Assembly: GCF_000520975.1 (NCBI RefSeq)
Contig: NZ_JACB01000050.1
Span: 1-64,000 of the forward strand
Length of the DNA: 64,000 nucleotides
DNA from: Aquimarina megaterium XH134
GTDB lineage: Bacteria; Bacteroidota; Bacteroidia; Flavobacteriales; Flavobacteriaceae
Reading direction: 5' to 3'
The translations under genes were made by a program, and so were the position numbers. Below are positions 1 to 8,684 of the stretch, one piece after another. Position 1 is the stretch's first letter. Each line of letters opens with the position of its first letter. Below the pieces are notes generated by a model. That model was not told where the DNA came from and did not search any database. It saw only the letters and a list, made by a program, of their open reading frames with translations.

Positions 1-2205
1 AAAATCATTGAGATTACCATTGGTAGGGAGGCCAGCATCGATTTCGATATTTGTTTCGTTTTGACATAAGAAATACTCAGAATCAGGTTCGATATTGGGT
101 AACGGGACTACAAATAAACGTACACTGCTTATTCCAAAACATTCCCCTCCATTTTCTTCAGCTTTTGCATAAACAATATCATCCCCTTGAGTGTTTTGTG
201 TACGATTGGTAGTGGTTGTAATAGGGTTTCTGTTTAATAATGCATCTTCTGTATTTTCATAATATGTAATCGTTAATCCAGGGTTGGTAATTCCTGATAA
301 TACCTGTTGATTTGCTTCAGTTAGATCAAAAACGGTAAACCCATCTTCGGTACCATCATCATCGCAAACTCGTAACTCGGCATCGTTTACATCGGTAGAA
401 CTCACCTCTAAAGTAACAGTTGTAATGTCAAAACAATTTGTATTGTTGGTATTAATTACCCGCGCATATACCTGTTGATTATTTTGAGTATTTTGAAAAG
501 CATTTTCATTACTGATTCTTGGTGTTCCTGCCTGTGCAGAAGGTTGATCTATAAAGAATTGGGTTGTGTATTGATTATTTCCACCAGTAAGCTGATCGTT
601 TGCAAGATGTAAATCAAACAGGGTAATATTATCTCCAATAGTTTGATACGCATCACACTGTACTAGTGTAGAAGCAATAGCAGTCGGGACTTCGAAAAAA
701 GTAGCATTAGCAACGCCAATGAGAGGGCAGCTACCATCATTAAGATCAACTTCTAATCTGTAGTTGGCTGTTATTGTAATATCTAAAAAATGAACAGCAT
801 TTGCAATCTGATTGTTATCTACAAACCAGGTATAGCTGGCACCTGGGATATTTTGATAAGACAATCGGTATGTACCTCCCTCACATAAAGCAAGATTAAC
901 GTTATTAGGATCTCCATTATTAATGATATCAATATTTTGTGCAAAAATAGATTGAATAAAGGGAGGAAGTCCAAGAAGAGCACTTCTAGAACCATCTGTA
1001 TTAACAAGTACCCCTTGCTCGTTATAAATTATATTGGCTGCTGCTGCTTCGGGGTTTTGGATAACTCCAAGATAATCGCCTATTTGGGTGTTGAAATCAT
1101 ATAATGTTCGATAAATCTTACCATCTGGACCGAGTTGTATAGCTCCTGCACCAAAAGAAAAAGTGCTTTGATTATTTTGGTTAAGAATCCTTGTTCCGCT
1201 TGCTGCAATTTGATTATCCGGCAATGAGAGATCATATTGCATTAAAAAACTTTGTCCGTTTCCTTCGTCACCAATATCGAAAGTAGCGTATAGTCTTTGT
1301 CCGGTTTGAGAAAACTCTATTCCATAGGGAGAATTGCTATTGCTTAACTCGACCTCATTACTAATAGCTCCGGTGGTATTATCAAAATTGTAAAGTAAAA
1401 CTTTTCCTGGCCCATTACCTGCCGTGACAGTTGCAAAACCAAAATGTGCTACAGCTATTTTATCACCATCTGGTGAAGCTTTAATATACCCTAAAGCATT
1501 ACGCCGATACCCAGAAAGAGGAACAGTAACTCCAATGCGAGAAGTAACCGGTGTAGTATTAACTCCTGTTTGATCAACTTTAAAAGCATAGAATGTATCT
1601 ACAAAATGTGTAATTACCCAAAATGAATCACAATCATCACTTTTTACAGCTGTAATTTTTTCTGAACATTTGTATCGACTCTCTAAGCCATTTGAAGTAT
1701 TGTAAGTAATTAAAGGTATGTTTTTTTGGCCTGTAACTACAGCTCCATTTCCTCCATTCAAAGACATATCTACAATAGAATACATAAATCCATCGTTTAC
1801 CCCATCTCCATCAAAAGTAGTAGGGTCATTATCAGCATTGTCATGATGAGGCTCATCTACAGTAAAAACGATGTACAGATTTGGAGAGTTTGGTTGAGGA
1901 ACAATTAGTGCAGAAGAAGTACTGGAGGGATCACCTTTTAACCCTGTACCATTTTGCATAATAGAATGCGATCGATCCCAAACGGTAATGCCATCGGTAT
2001 AAAATAATAAATTTCCTGTTGCATCAGATATTGTAGTACACCCTTCAAGTGTATTCACTCTACCATTAGTAAGTGCTGTAGGAGGAGTTGTATTGAAACT
2101 TATACCTGCATTCTGACCAAAATACCAACTATTAGCTTCTCCCTGACTATACAGCAATGAATAGTGAAAGAATAAAGCAAAAAAAACTACATAGATGTAT
2201 CGCAT
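1..2205 (-). CDS. Large secreted protein, probable T9SS type B sorting substrate (partial, C-terminus off the left edge)
   Basis: The minus strand is open for 735 codons from an ATG at 2203-2205 to the window edge; I checked every in-frame triplet and found no stop. The N-terminus is a signal peptide (MRYIYVVFFALFFHY, then LLYSQ). The next segment, with WYFGQNAGISFN, EGCTTISDATGNLLFYTDG and SSALIVPQP, is the typical start of very long Bacteroidota surface proteins that carry a propeller-like N-terminal domain, then Ig-like modules, then a gliding-motility/type B C-terminal sorting domain. That sorting domain would lie outside the window, so T9SS export is inferred. From about residue 400 the protein has Cys-containing repeat segments with DGTEDGFTVFDL. 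Only 25 bp separate it from the ABC permease, so it may share that transcript. Confidence 0.85.
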   Translation of the reverse strand, partial: MRYIYVVFFALFFHYSLLYSQGEANSWYFGQNAGISFNTTPPTALTNGRVNTLEGCTTISDATGNLLFYTDGITVWDRSHSIMQNGTGLKGDPSSTSSALIVPQPNSPNLYIVFTVDEPHHDNADNDPTTFDGDGVNDGFMYSIVDMSLNGGNGAVVTGQKNIPLITYNTSNGLESRYKCSEKITAVKSDDCDSFWVITHFVDTFYAFKVDQTGVNTTPVTSRIGVTVPLSGYRRNALGYIKASPDGDKIAVAHFGFATVTAGNGPGKVLLYNFDNTTGAISNEVELSNSNSPYGIEFSQTGQRLYATFDIGDEGNGQSFLMQYDLSLPDNQIAASGTRILNQNNQSTFSFGAGAIQLGPDGKIYRTLYDFNTQIGDYLGVIQNPEAAAANIIYNEQGVLVNTDGSRSALLGLPPFIQSIFAQNIDIINNGDPNNVNLALCEGGTYRLSYQNIPGASYTWFVDNNQIANAVHFLDITITANYRLEVDLNDGSCPLIGVANATFFEVPTAIASTLVQCDAYQTIGDNITLFDLHLANDQLTGGNNQYTTQFFIDQPSAQAGTPRISNENAFQNTQNNQQVYARVINTNNTNCFDITTVTLEVSSTDVNDAELRVCDDDGTEDGFTVFDLTEANQQVLSGITNPGLTITYYENTEDALLNRNPITTTTNRTQNTQGDDIVYAKAEENGGECFGISSVRLFVVPLPNIEPDSEYFLCQNETNIEIDAGLPTNGNLNDF

Positions 2206-2230
2206 AGTTGAGCTCTGAAGCCCAAATATA

Positions 2231-3067
2231 TTACAAATCTCTCTTTTTAAGCAAGTAATAAGATAGATATATAAAAACAACTGTCCAAACCAATACGATT
2301 AAGATTTCATACCAATGTACAGTATAATCTCTTTGAAAAGTTTCTCCTAATTGACTTGCAGCCGATTGAATAAAATTTAACCGTGTAAAAGGTTCATTAA
2401 TCAAAGTTGCCATAGATTCTAAAGGGAAAAACTGTACGATGTTATCTGCGATTTCGGTTCCTCTAAATAGCCTAAACTTTAGCAATGCATATATAATATT
2501 TTCTACAACCCACCAGATAAATAGAAACCCAAGGGCGAAGGCAGAACGCTTTACAAAAATCCCAAGGAACATACAAAAAGCAAAAAAACCAATTAGTTTT
2601 ATGAAATACGCCAGAACATATTCTAGATCAGAGAATATAATAGAAAACTCATTATAATCAGAGAAGCTTAATCCCAAAATCATAGATACTACGAATAAAA
2701 ATAGGGTAGAGATCAGGGCAAAGACACCAACGGTTAGAAACTTAGAACTAATGAATTCTTTTTTACTTAGTCCGTCGATTAGATTTTGTTTTAAGGTCCG
2801 ATGACTGTATTCATTGGCCATCATAGAAACAATAACAATAGCCAAAAATAGCTTGGACCACGCAGCGATATACGTATTAAAATGCCATATATATGGAAAA
2901 TTGAAAATCCCCTGATCGGCTATTCTAAATTTTACACCAGCAAAATTAAATTCTATCGAGGCGATTAAAGCGATAAAGGTTATTAATATAAAGTAGGTTA
3001 TCGTAATTACCTTTGCGGCTTTGTTATATTTTAGTTTTTGAAATTCTATATTTAGTAGTCGTAACAT
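2231..3067 (-). CDS. ABC-2 type transporter permease
   Basis: 278 residues with about six hydrophobic segments (for example around residues 20-40, 60-82, 105-133, 150-172, 175-197 and 255-272) and the layout of ABC-2 permeases: an N-terminal MLRLLNIEFQKLKYNK followed by a first membrane span and a long loop. It is the membrane half of an exporter or a membrane-associated efflux system; the substrate cannot be deduced. It starts 4 bp after the stop of the ATPase gene at 3072, so the two are surely one operon. The length is normal for single-domain permeases of this kind. Confidence 0.85.
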   Translation of the reverse strand: MLRLLNIEFQKLKYNKAAKVITITYFILITFIALIASIEFNFAGVKFRIADQGIFNFPYIWHFNTYIAAWSKLFLAIVIVSMMANEYSHRTLKQNLIDGLSKKEFISSKFLTVGVFALISTLFLFVVSMILGLSFSDYNEFSIIFSDLEYVLAYFIKLIGFFAFCMFLGIFVKRSAFALGFLFIWWVVENIIYALLKFRLFRGTEIADNIVQFFPLESMATLINEPFTRLNFIQSAASQLGETFQRDYTVHWYEILIVLVWTVVFIYLSYYLLKKRDL

Positions 3068-3071
3068 GGCT

Positions 3072-3971
3072 TTAGTTTAAATTGTTGGTTAATTGTAAGA
3101 ATTGTTCTTCGAGACTTTCTTTTCGTTTCACAAGGTGTGTAAGAACTATTCCTTCTTTAAATAGTTGCCTGTTAAGACTTTCTGCATCCAGCTCGTGTGC
3201 CAAAAATGCAATTATTTTACCGTCTTCTTCTTTGAAATTTTTAAAATCATTATGCTTAGATAACCACTCTGTTAATGCAGATTTTTGATCGCTCTTCAGT
3301 TCGAAAAATCCATAACTAGCATTCATTTCATCTACAGGTCCAGAATATAGTTTTACGCCCTTTCTTATAATCACTACATGGCTACAAACTTTTTCTACTT
3401 CATCGAGTAGATGAGATGCCAAAAGAATAGTAGTTCCTTTAGAGGCAATTTTTTTGATGATTTCACGAATTTGATGTATCCCTTGTGGATCTAATCCATT
3501 AGTAGGTTCATCAAGGATTAATATTTCGGGATCATTTAGCAGGGCAGAAGCAATAGCTAATCGCTGTTTCATTCCCAGAGAGAACGTTCTAAACTTACTG
3601 TCTTTTCTATCTAATAACCCTACAACTTCAAGTTTTTCGTCAATTTTATTGCTGTCCACCCCTTTAATTTGGCATACCAATTTAAGGTTTTGGGCCGCAG
3701 TCATATATGGGTAAAAGTTTGGGCGTTCTATAATTGCTCCAACTTTTTTTAGTGCATCATGAGTTGATGTATTACCATCAAACCAGATAAACTCACCAGA
3801 GGTACTGTTAACAACATTAAGTACGATACCCAAAGTAGTAGATTTACCACTTCCGTTTGGACCAAGAATGCCATACACATTTCCCTTCTTTATAGTAAAA
3901 GAGAGGTCTTTGACAGCCGTTAGTGCTCCAAACTTTTTGGTGAGATTGTTTAAGGTGAGGATATTTTCCAA
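3072..3971 (-). CDS. ABC transporter ATP-binding protein
   Basis: 299 residues with a complete ABC ATPase: Walker A GPNGSGKST near residues 37-45, signature FSLGMKQRLAIA near 130, Walker B ILILDEPTNGLDP near 150, and the H-loop histidine in LLASHLLDE near 184. The roughly 80-residue C-terminal extension, with many charged residues, is usual for ATPases paired with ABC-2 permeases. It energises the permease encoded directly downstream (4 bp gap). The gene is divergent from the one at 4210, with a 238-bp gap holding a direct repeat. Confidence 0.92.
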   Translation of the reverse strand: MENILTLNNLTKKFGALTAVKDLSFTIKKGNVYGILGPNGSGKSTTLGIVLNVVNSTSGEFIWFDGNTSTHDALKKVGAIIERPNFYPYMTAAQNLKLVCQIKGVDSNKIDEKLEVVGLLDRKDSKFRTFSLGMKQRLAIASALLNDPEILILDEPTNGLDPQGIHQIREIIKKIASKGTTILLASHLLDEVEKVCSHVVIIRKGVKLYSGPVDEMNASYGFFELKSDQKSALTEWLSKHNDFKNFKEEDGKIIAFLAHELDAESLNRQLFKEGIVLTHLVKRKESLEEQFLQLTNNLN

Positions 3972-4042
3972 TTGTAATTGTTTTTGGTGGTTATATAAAA
4001 CAAGACGACAAGTATAGGGTTTTGTTACAAGAAAGTTGATAG

Positions 4043-4122
4043 TTGTTGATTGTAAGTGCGTGTTTTCTGATGTAGATGGTTATTTGTTGAATGTAAGTAT
4101 ATGTTTTTTATTGTGGATTATT
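4043..4122. repeat. Imperfect tandem direct repeat (two units of about 41 bp)
   Basis: TTGTTGATTGTAAGTGCGTG at 4043 recurs as TTGTTGAATGTAAGTATATG at 4084. The similarity continues through a T-rich stretch and a GGTTATT/GGATTATT end. It lies in the divergent gap between the ABC ATPase (-) and the gene at 4210 (+). No function is evident; slippage duplication or a regulatory array are both possible. Confidence 0.6.
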
Positions 4123-4176
4123 GTTTGTTAAACGGTATTCAGCAATTTTTTTTAAAAGTGATTTGTACATCTGAAA

Positions 4177-4199
4177 TTTGTAAATTGCTTTTTTACAAA
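4177..4199. promoter_or_regulatory. 8-bp inverted repeat just ahead of the start codon at 4210
   Basis: TTTGTAAA (4177-4184) and TTTACAAA (4192-4199) are perfect complements separated by 7 nt, ending 10 nt before the ATG. In the mRNA they would form a small A/T hairpin at the ribosome-binding region; in DNA they could be an operator. The role is inferred from position only. Confidence 0.35.
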
Positions 4200-4209
4200 A
4201 AGTGCTGCT

Positions 4210-5274
4210 ATGGACGAAAAATTAATGTCGAAGAAAAAACCAACGTATCCTATCAACGATAAACTGGATACGTATTTAAAAGAATGTAATCGTAAAATTA
4301 AGATTCCGGTATTTTATGATGATTTACTTAGGTTTTCGGGTTCTATAGTTGTTTATGATAGCAAGGATGAGGATACGCTATGGGTACGGGTGTATTATGA
4401 AGAACATGAGCGACCAGAAATAGAATCCAGCCTTAAAAAAGTATATACAATCCTACATTCTGATGGTAATGAAGATGCTATTGAGTTTCTTAATATTGAT
4501 GCTATAGACTATTGTACTTTTGGAAACTCAAAGCCTTTTAGAATAAAAGTTAGAAATATTCTTAATGATAACTATACATATATCTATGTAAAAAAAGCTG
4601 ATGCGTCGCGTATTTATGGACTAGAATTAGAGCATATGTTTTCACCAAATAGAATTAACTTTTTGGTGTATAAAAATACACTTATTGAAGAACATATTGC
4701 CGGGATTCCTGGGGATGTATTTATCAAAGATTTTTTACCTGATTTAAGCGATCAGGCCAAGTCACAGATAGCTAAAGAATTTGTGAAATTTAATGAGCGT
4801 TGCCAAATGCGATTGCTAGGAGATATGAGATCTTATAACTATGTGATTATTCCTATTCACGATTTTGATCATGTAGAATACAAGATAAGAGCTATTGATT
4901 TTGATCAGCAATGTTATGAAGGAAAACTAAAAGTATATCAACCCCAGTTTTTTAAAGAGAATTTTGATATGGTAGATATTGTGATGAATAAGTTACAGCT
5001 AAGTTCTATCGAACAATATAAAAAAGAAGAGCGTTCTATTTTGGCAAAACGCGTATTAACATCGAGATCCCGTTATGAAAATTTGGTTGAATGTATGTGT
5101 GCAGATCGTATCTCTACCCAAGAAAACTTGAAAGAACTTAGAGAACACCTCTATAATTTTACTTTAGATTTAAAATTTCGTCGTAGTAAATCTATGGGTG
5201 AAGTTCTTAAAACGGCGATGGATTTTGTACGACGTAATTATGAAAATGTGAATATGAGACGATTATTAGAGTGA
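4210..5274 (+). CDS. Conserved protein of unknown function with kinase-like sequence features
   Basis: 354 residues, soluble, no signal peptide. I do not recognise a named family. Some features resemble a divergent protein-kinase/APH-like fold: a strand with lysines (YIYVKKADASRIYG, about residues 123-136), a following GLELEHMFSP that could supply the helix-C glutamate, a hinge-like LIEEHIAGIPGDVF (about 158-171), then GDMRSYNYVI (about 204-213) in the place of an HxD...N catalytic loop, and AIDFDQQ (about 231-237) in the place of the DFG/DFD metal-binding motif. The catalytic-loop His is replaced by Leu. The last 100 residues look helical and basic. It is monocistronic, with a hairpin terminator after it. 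Kinase-like character is inference; activity is unknown. Confidence 0.75.
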   Translation: MDEKLMSKKKPTYPINDKLDTYLKECNRKIKIPVFYDDLLRFSGSIVVYDSKDEDTLWVRVYYEEHERPEIESSLKKVYTILHSDGNEDAIEFLNIDAIDYCTFGNSKPFRIKVRNILNDNYTYIYVKKADASRIYGLELEHMFSPNRINFLVYKNTLIEEHIAGIPGDVFIKDFLPDLSDQAKSQIAKEFVKFNERCQMRLLGDMRSYNYVIIPIHDFDHVEYKIRAIDFDQQCYEGKLKVYQPQFFKENFDMVDIVMNKLQLSSIEQYKKEERSILAKRVLTSRSRYENLVECMCADRISTQENLKELREHLYNFTLDLKFRRSKSMGEVLKTAMDFVRRNYENVNMRRLLE

Positions 5275-5365
5275 TGTTATACTTATAAACTGCATATTTA
5301 AATTAGATTGATCTTTATCTAATTATTTTGATAACTCTCTACGGAATTATTCTGCTTAAAGAAAC

Positions 5366-5412
5366 AAAAAAGGTTCCCGATATTCTATCAGAAACCTTTT
5401 AGTTGTTTTTTT
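5366..5412. terminator. Bidirectional hairpin terminator
   Basis: AAAAGGTT (5368-5375) pairs with AACCTTTT (5393-5400) across a 17-nt loop. A T-rich stretch follows on the plus strand and an A-run precedes it. It sits between the convergent genes ending at 5274 (+) and 5428 (-). Confidence 0.75.
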
Positions 5413-5427
5413 AGAAAAAAGAGTACA

Positions 5428-6309
5428 CTACTTTTTTTCTAATTCTATATTCTTTTGTTTGAGTAACTCTATCTCTTTTTGTAACTGTTCTGTCTTCTTA
5501 TTTTGTGCAATCATATACAACGTAAGTTCCTCGATTTTTTGAAGTAGTTTAGCATTCATTTCTCCAAGTTGAATACCGTTTTTTTCTACTTCTGAAGCAG
5601 ATGGGATATTAGGTAAATGTCCTTCTTCTACAATATGATTTTCTACTTCTTGTAAAGTAGGTAAGTTGTAATTATTTTCGAATACGTAATCTGGCCAACC
5701 GGTTAAATCAACTTTTACTTCTTTGGCGTGTATTTTACCATTTACTGCAAGTTTTGAATCTGGAGTTGAGGTGCCAATTCCTACGTTGCCACCATTAGTG
5801 GATAAATATAAATTAGTTGGGTTTTCATACCCACCTATATATAATTCTGAAGTACCTCCGTTTTCTTTAATAGGTTCAATAACGGCTCCAGAGCTTCCAT
5901 GCCAGACGTTTAAGTACTTGTCAGAGACACCTTCTTTATATACCCTAAATGCATTCTTTTCAGTAGAATTTACATGCAATTTTGAAGATGGAGTTGTTGT
6001 TCCTATTCCTACTTTTCCGTCATTTGTTAAAGACATAATAGAACCAAGTGAACCGGTAAATTCATGAATTACTGCTGTTCCACCGGTTATTATATTGTAG
6101 TATTCGGTTTTAGGACCAATAAGTCGAAAACCATTATAGGATTTTGTGTCACCATAATCAAATGAAATACTTCCTTTAACCACAAGAGCCTGGTCTGGAG
6201 TGGTTGTTCCAATTCCTACATTACCAGTAGTTGGAAACGTGTTGTTTTGAGCGGTACTGATGAATGATATCAATACAAGAGATACTGATAGAAATATACT
6301 TTTCTTCAT
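5428..6309 (-). CDS. Secreted VGIGTTTP-repeat protein with C-terminal coiled coil (tail-fibre/S74-like surface protein)
   Basis: 293 residues with a signal peptide (MKKSIFLSVSLVLISF, ending STAQ). Three copies of the motif G-N/K-VGIGTTTP or VGIGTSTP occur near residues 30, 100 and 175, each followed by a short strand (LVVKG, KLHVN, KLAVNGKI). Such repeats are common in Flavobacteriia proteins that resemble the triple-helical ends of phage tail fibres. The C-terminus carries KVDLTGWPDYVFENNYNLP and HLPNIPSASEVEKNG, typical of these proteins, then a coiled coil (about residues 245-293). An intramolecular chaperone protease Ser/Lys pair was not obvious. A surface adhesin-like role is inferred. 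Confidence 0.75.
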   Translation of the reverse strand: MKKSIFLSVSLVLISFISTAQNNTFPTTGNVGIGTTTPDQALVVKGSISFDYGDTKSYNGFRLIGPKTEYYNIITGGTAVIHEFTGSLGSIMSLTNDGKVGIGTTTPSSKLHVNSTEKNAFRVYKEGVSDKYLNVWHGSSGAVIEPIKENGGTSELYIGGYENPTNLYLSTNGGNVGIGTSTPDSKLAVNGKIHAKEVKVDLTGWPDYVFENNYNLPTLQEVENHIVEEGHLPNIPSASEVEKNGIQLGEMNAKLLQKIEELTLYMIAQNKKTEQLQKEIELLKQKNIELEKK

Positions 6310-6722
6310 AGTTTAAAAATTAAATAAATATTGATTTTGTAATAGGGTAGGAATTCAAGGACAAATATACATAAATGTAATTTGTAATTGCAAGATATTA
6401 ATGAATTTATAGAGTTGAGAGAAACCAGTAGATTAATTAAACAATCTTAAAACTTCTATCCAAGTAACTGCAGTAACCTCACTCTAGAGCCTTATAAAAT
6501 TTTACAAAACTGTCCTTATTTCTTGAAAATTCAAAGAATCAGGACAATATAATATCGATAGCGCCCTAGGTTTGGCAAATATTAGAAAGCTAGATGTTAC
6601 TTTAAAAGAAATAGTAAAATTATAAAGACATATCCCTGAGTGTCTATAAAAGTTTAGGAGATTTTAATTTTAAAAAATTAATCATGTTGTCAAACATTTT
6701 AAACTTTACCAATGGTAAAACT
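6310..6722. other. 413-bp gap between divergent genes with an imperfect inverted repeat
   Basis: The gap holds upstream regions for the genes at 6309 (-) and 6723 (+). GTCC (6512-6515) to GGAC (6542-6545) bounds an imperfect 34-nt inverted repeat with TTCTT/AAGAA arms. A short open stretch after it (about 6547-6624) reads as plausible protein but hits stops at once. No gene is supported. Confidence 0.4.
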
Positions 6723-7598
6723 ATGAGAAAATTATTAATTAAAAATACCTTGCCCCTAAGTGTGTGTTTATTCCTGTTAAGCTGTACAGATCACGATGAG
6801 ATTATGCATGAACCTGAAACTGAAGAATTAGGATGGAAAACCTTGGCAACATTACAGCTGCCCAATAACAATACGGTGACATTCGAATTTAACGGCGAGG
6901 GTTTTTATTACGAAGAAAGAGGTTCGATGGACAATGAAATAATTGATTTTGACGAGAACGATGGCTGTCTTAAGCGATTTTTATTACTTACAGAAGACCA
7001 TGTTGCAGTACCAAAAGCATTTATGGATTCACCTGATTTTAAGGATGTACAAAAATTGATCTCTACTAGAAAAATAATAGAGAATCATAAAAGTCCCATA
7101 AAAATATCAGTATCAACGATGTCAAAATTAAAAAATCGAGCTGCTTCACCTGTTCCTGTTCAGTTATCGCAATGTAATAGCTTCCTTACAGGAGGGAAAA
7201 GAGTATGGGTTAATAGTTCAACCAATTCAGGTACAGCGTATTATTTTAATTATACACCTTTTAATTGGAATGCTGGTCCAGATACACATAATAATTGGAC
7301 TGTAAGGAAGTCTTGCAGAGGACTTCGCTTTAAGGTTGGAAACTGTGATTATGACAGACAGGTTAAGTTTAGTGTAACTGAAGGTGAAGGAAATCATTTC
7401 AAAGAGATTAGACAAATAACTCTTTCACCTCGAACTCAGGTGTCGTCTGGTTATATTTCAAATAAGTGGTTTAAACAAAGAGTAAGGGGGATAGAATTTC
7501 ATTGTGATTGGGATGTATGGAATGATAATAGAAAAGTAGGAGGAGAAGTACTCTTCTATCAGAAAGGACCAGATACTTTTGATAACCCATTTGATTAA
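6723..7598 (+). CDS. Putative lipoprotein of unknown function
   Basis: I chose the ATG at 6723 because it gives a standard lipoprotein signal: basic MRKLLIKN, a hydrophobic core and lipobox FLLSC with Cys at residue 22; the ATG at 6684 would add 13 residues in front. The mature part of about 270 residues starts acidic (DHDEIMHEPETEE) and ends in a beta-rich domain (about residues 145-291) with four cysteines (QC, SC, NC, HC) and many aromatic residues (YYFNYTPFNWN, WKFKQ-like and CDWDVW segments). No family is recognised. It stands alone, followed by the palindromic element at 7737-7848. The location is predicted to be an outer-membrane or surface lipoprotein. Confidence 0.75.
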   Translation: MRKLLIKNTLPLSVCLFLLSCTDHDEIMHEPETEELGWKTLATLQLPNNNTVTFEFNGEGFYYEERGSMDNEIIDFDENDGCLKRFLLLTEDHVAVPKAFMDSPDFKDVQKLISTRKIIENHKSPIKISVSTMSKLKNRAASPVPVQLSQCNSFLTGGKRVWVNSSTNSGTAYYFNYTPFNWNAGPDTHNNWTVRKSCRGLRFKVGNCDYDRQVKFSVTEGEGNHFKEIRQITLSPRTQVSSGYISNKWFKQRVRGIEFHCDWDVWNDNRKVGGEVLFYQKGPDTFDNPFD

Positions 7599-7736
7599 CA
7601 TCGATTGAAACAAAAATGAAATCACACTTTTTTTAAATGTGTACTCTGAACAGGAGTAAGAAACGAAAAAAGCGTAAGACCTATGCCGTTTGATCTAAGA
7701 TCAGATTTACAAACCTGAGTTTGACGTAAAAAGATT

Positions 7737-7848
7737 GTGTCGAGAATAGTGGTTTTCTATCCAAAAAAACTATTCTCGATACAGTTTTTCTCCACCTCAC
7801 CTCGAGCGTAGTCGAGAGGTCATTCTGAAAAACCACTCGAATTGACAC
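7737..7848. repeat. Extragenic nested palindromic element
   Basis: The element begins GTGTC and ends GACAC. TCGAGAATAGT (7740-7750) pairs with ACTATTCTCGA (7769-7779). Downstream, GAAAAACCACTCGA (7827-7840) is nearly complementary to the left part TCGAG..GTGGTTTTC. A third core, CCTCGAGCGTAGTCGAGAGG (7800-7819), is itself an imperfect palindrome of a type seen dispersed between genes in Flavobacteriia. It lies between convergent genes (7598 + and 7883 -) and could also terminate both. That it is a dispersed element is inference. Confidence 0.6.
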
Positions 7849-7882
7849 TTTTTATAATATTTTAGCTTTGGTCGAACTCAGA

Positions 7883-8656
7883 TTACAAAATACCAATTCC
7901 CAGAAGTAGTGCAAAAACAATTAATAAAACTCCTACCACTATTTGAATCGTATGTATGGTGATTTTTTTAAGAAATTTATTCCCGATGTAAGCTCCAATA
8001 AAAGCCATTGATGTTGCGACTATAAGCATAGGATAATTAAGTTGATCACCTAATTGTAAAAGGTCTTTGGCATATATAGTAAGTCTCGAGATATCAATAA
8101 AGCAAGCAATAATAACTCCTGTAGCTATAAAAGCTTCTTTACTAAGTTTTGCCCGAATTAAAAAAGCTGTTCGTAATGCTCCTTGATGCCCCGATAATCC
8201 TCCAAAAAAGCCACTTAGTGCGCCACCCCAGGGTAAATATTTGATATCAAACTCTAATCGTTTCAATTTTGGAATGAGATCAAATAGAGAGAAAAAGATT
8301 AATACTATTGCGATACATATTTTTACTGCTGTGATTTCATATAGGGTATTGGCAATAGTATAACTAAATAAAGGATCTATATAGGTGAGTTTTCCTAATG
8401 TATATGCTCCAAAAAAGGCAAATACAATAGCAGGTAGCCCAAAACGCAGTACTGTTTGTAAATTAGCTTTTTTACCAACAAGAGTTAGTTTAAACAAATT
8501 GTTAAGTAGGTGCACTATTGCTGTAAGAGCGATTGCAATATCTATAGGAAAGAATATAGCAAATACAGGCATCAATAATGTACCTAACCCAAAACCAGAA
8601 AAAAATGTTAATCCCGATCCTAATAAAGCTATAATACCGACCAGAATAAAATCCAT
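7883..8656 (-). CDS. Sulfite exporter TauE/SafE family membrane protein
   Basis: 257 residues, almost entirely membrane segments (about 7-8 spans), with the family's repeated halves: N-terminal LVGIIALLGSGLTFFSGFGLGTLL-like glycine-rich span and the second-half PWGGALSGFFGGLSGHQGAL motif. TauE/SafE (DUF81) proteins move sulfur-containing or other organic anions across the inner membrane; the substrate here is unknown. It lies 28 bp downstream of the NdpA gene on the same strand and may be co-transcribed. Confidence 0.85.
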   Translation of the reverse strand: MDFILVGIIALLGSGLTFFSGFGLGTLLMPVFAIFFPIDIAIALTAIVHLLNNLFKLTLVGKKANLQTVLRFGLPAIVFAFFGAYTLGKLTYIDPLFSYTIANTLYEITAVKICIAIVLIFFSLFDLIPKLKRLEFDIKYLPWGGALSGFFGGLSGHQGALRTAFLIRAKLSKEAFIATGVIIACFIDISRLTIYAKDLLQLGDQLNYPMLIVATSMAFIGAYIGNKFLKKITIHTIQIVVGVLLIVFALLLGIGIL

Positions 8657-8684
8657 AATAGATGGTTATTAGCTTTTTGCTTTC

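Noticed and set aside
1726..1908. Short plus-strand frame and a minus-strand frame (819-1007) inside the first 2.2 kb
   Set aside because: Both lie within the continuous 735-codon minus-strand frame of the T9SS-type protein and are in other frames.
5428..6309. Prophage tail-fibre gene
   Set aside because: It has a signal peptide and no phage genes surround it; it is a typical secreted Flavobacteriia protein with tail-fibre-like repeats.
6547..6624. Short protein-like stretch before the lipoprotein gene, reminiscent of the end of an HTH regulator
   Set aside because: It is only about 25 codons, bounded by stops, and the resemblance is too weak to call a pseudogene.
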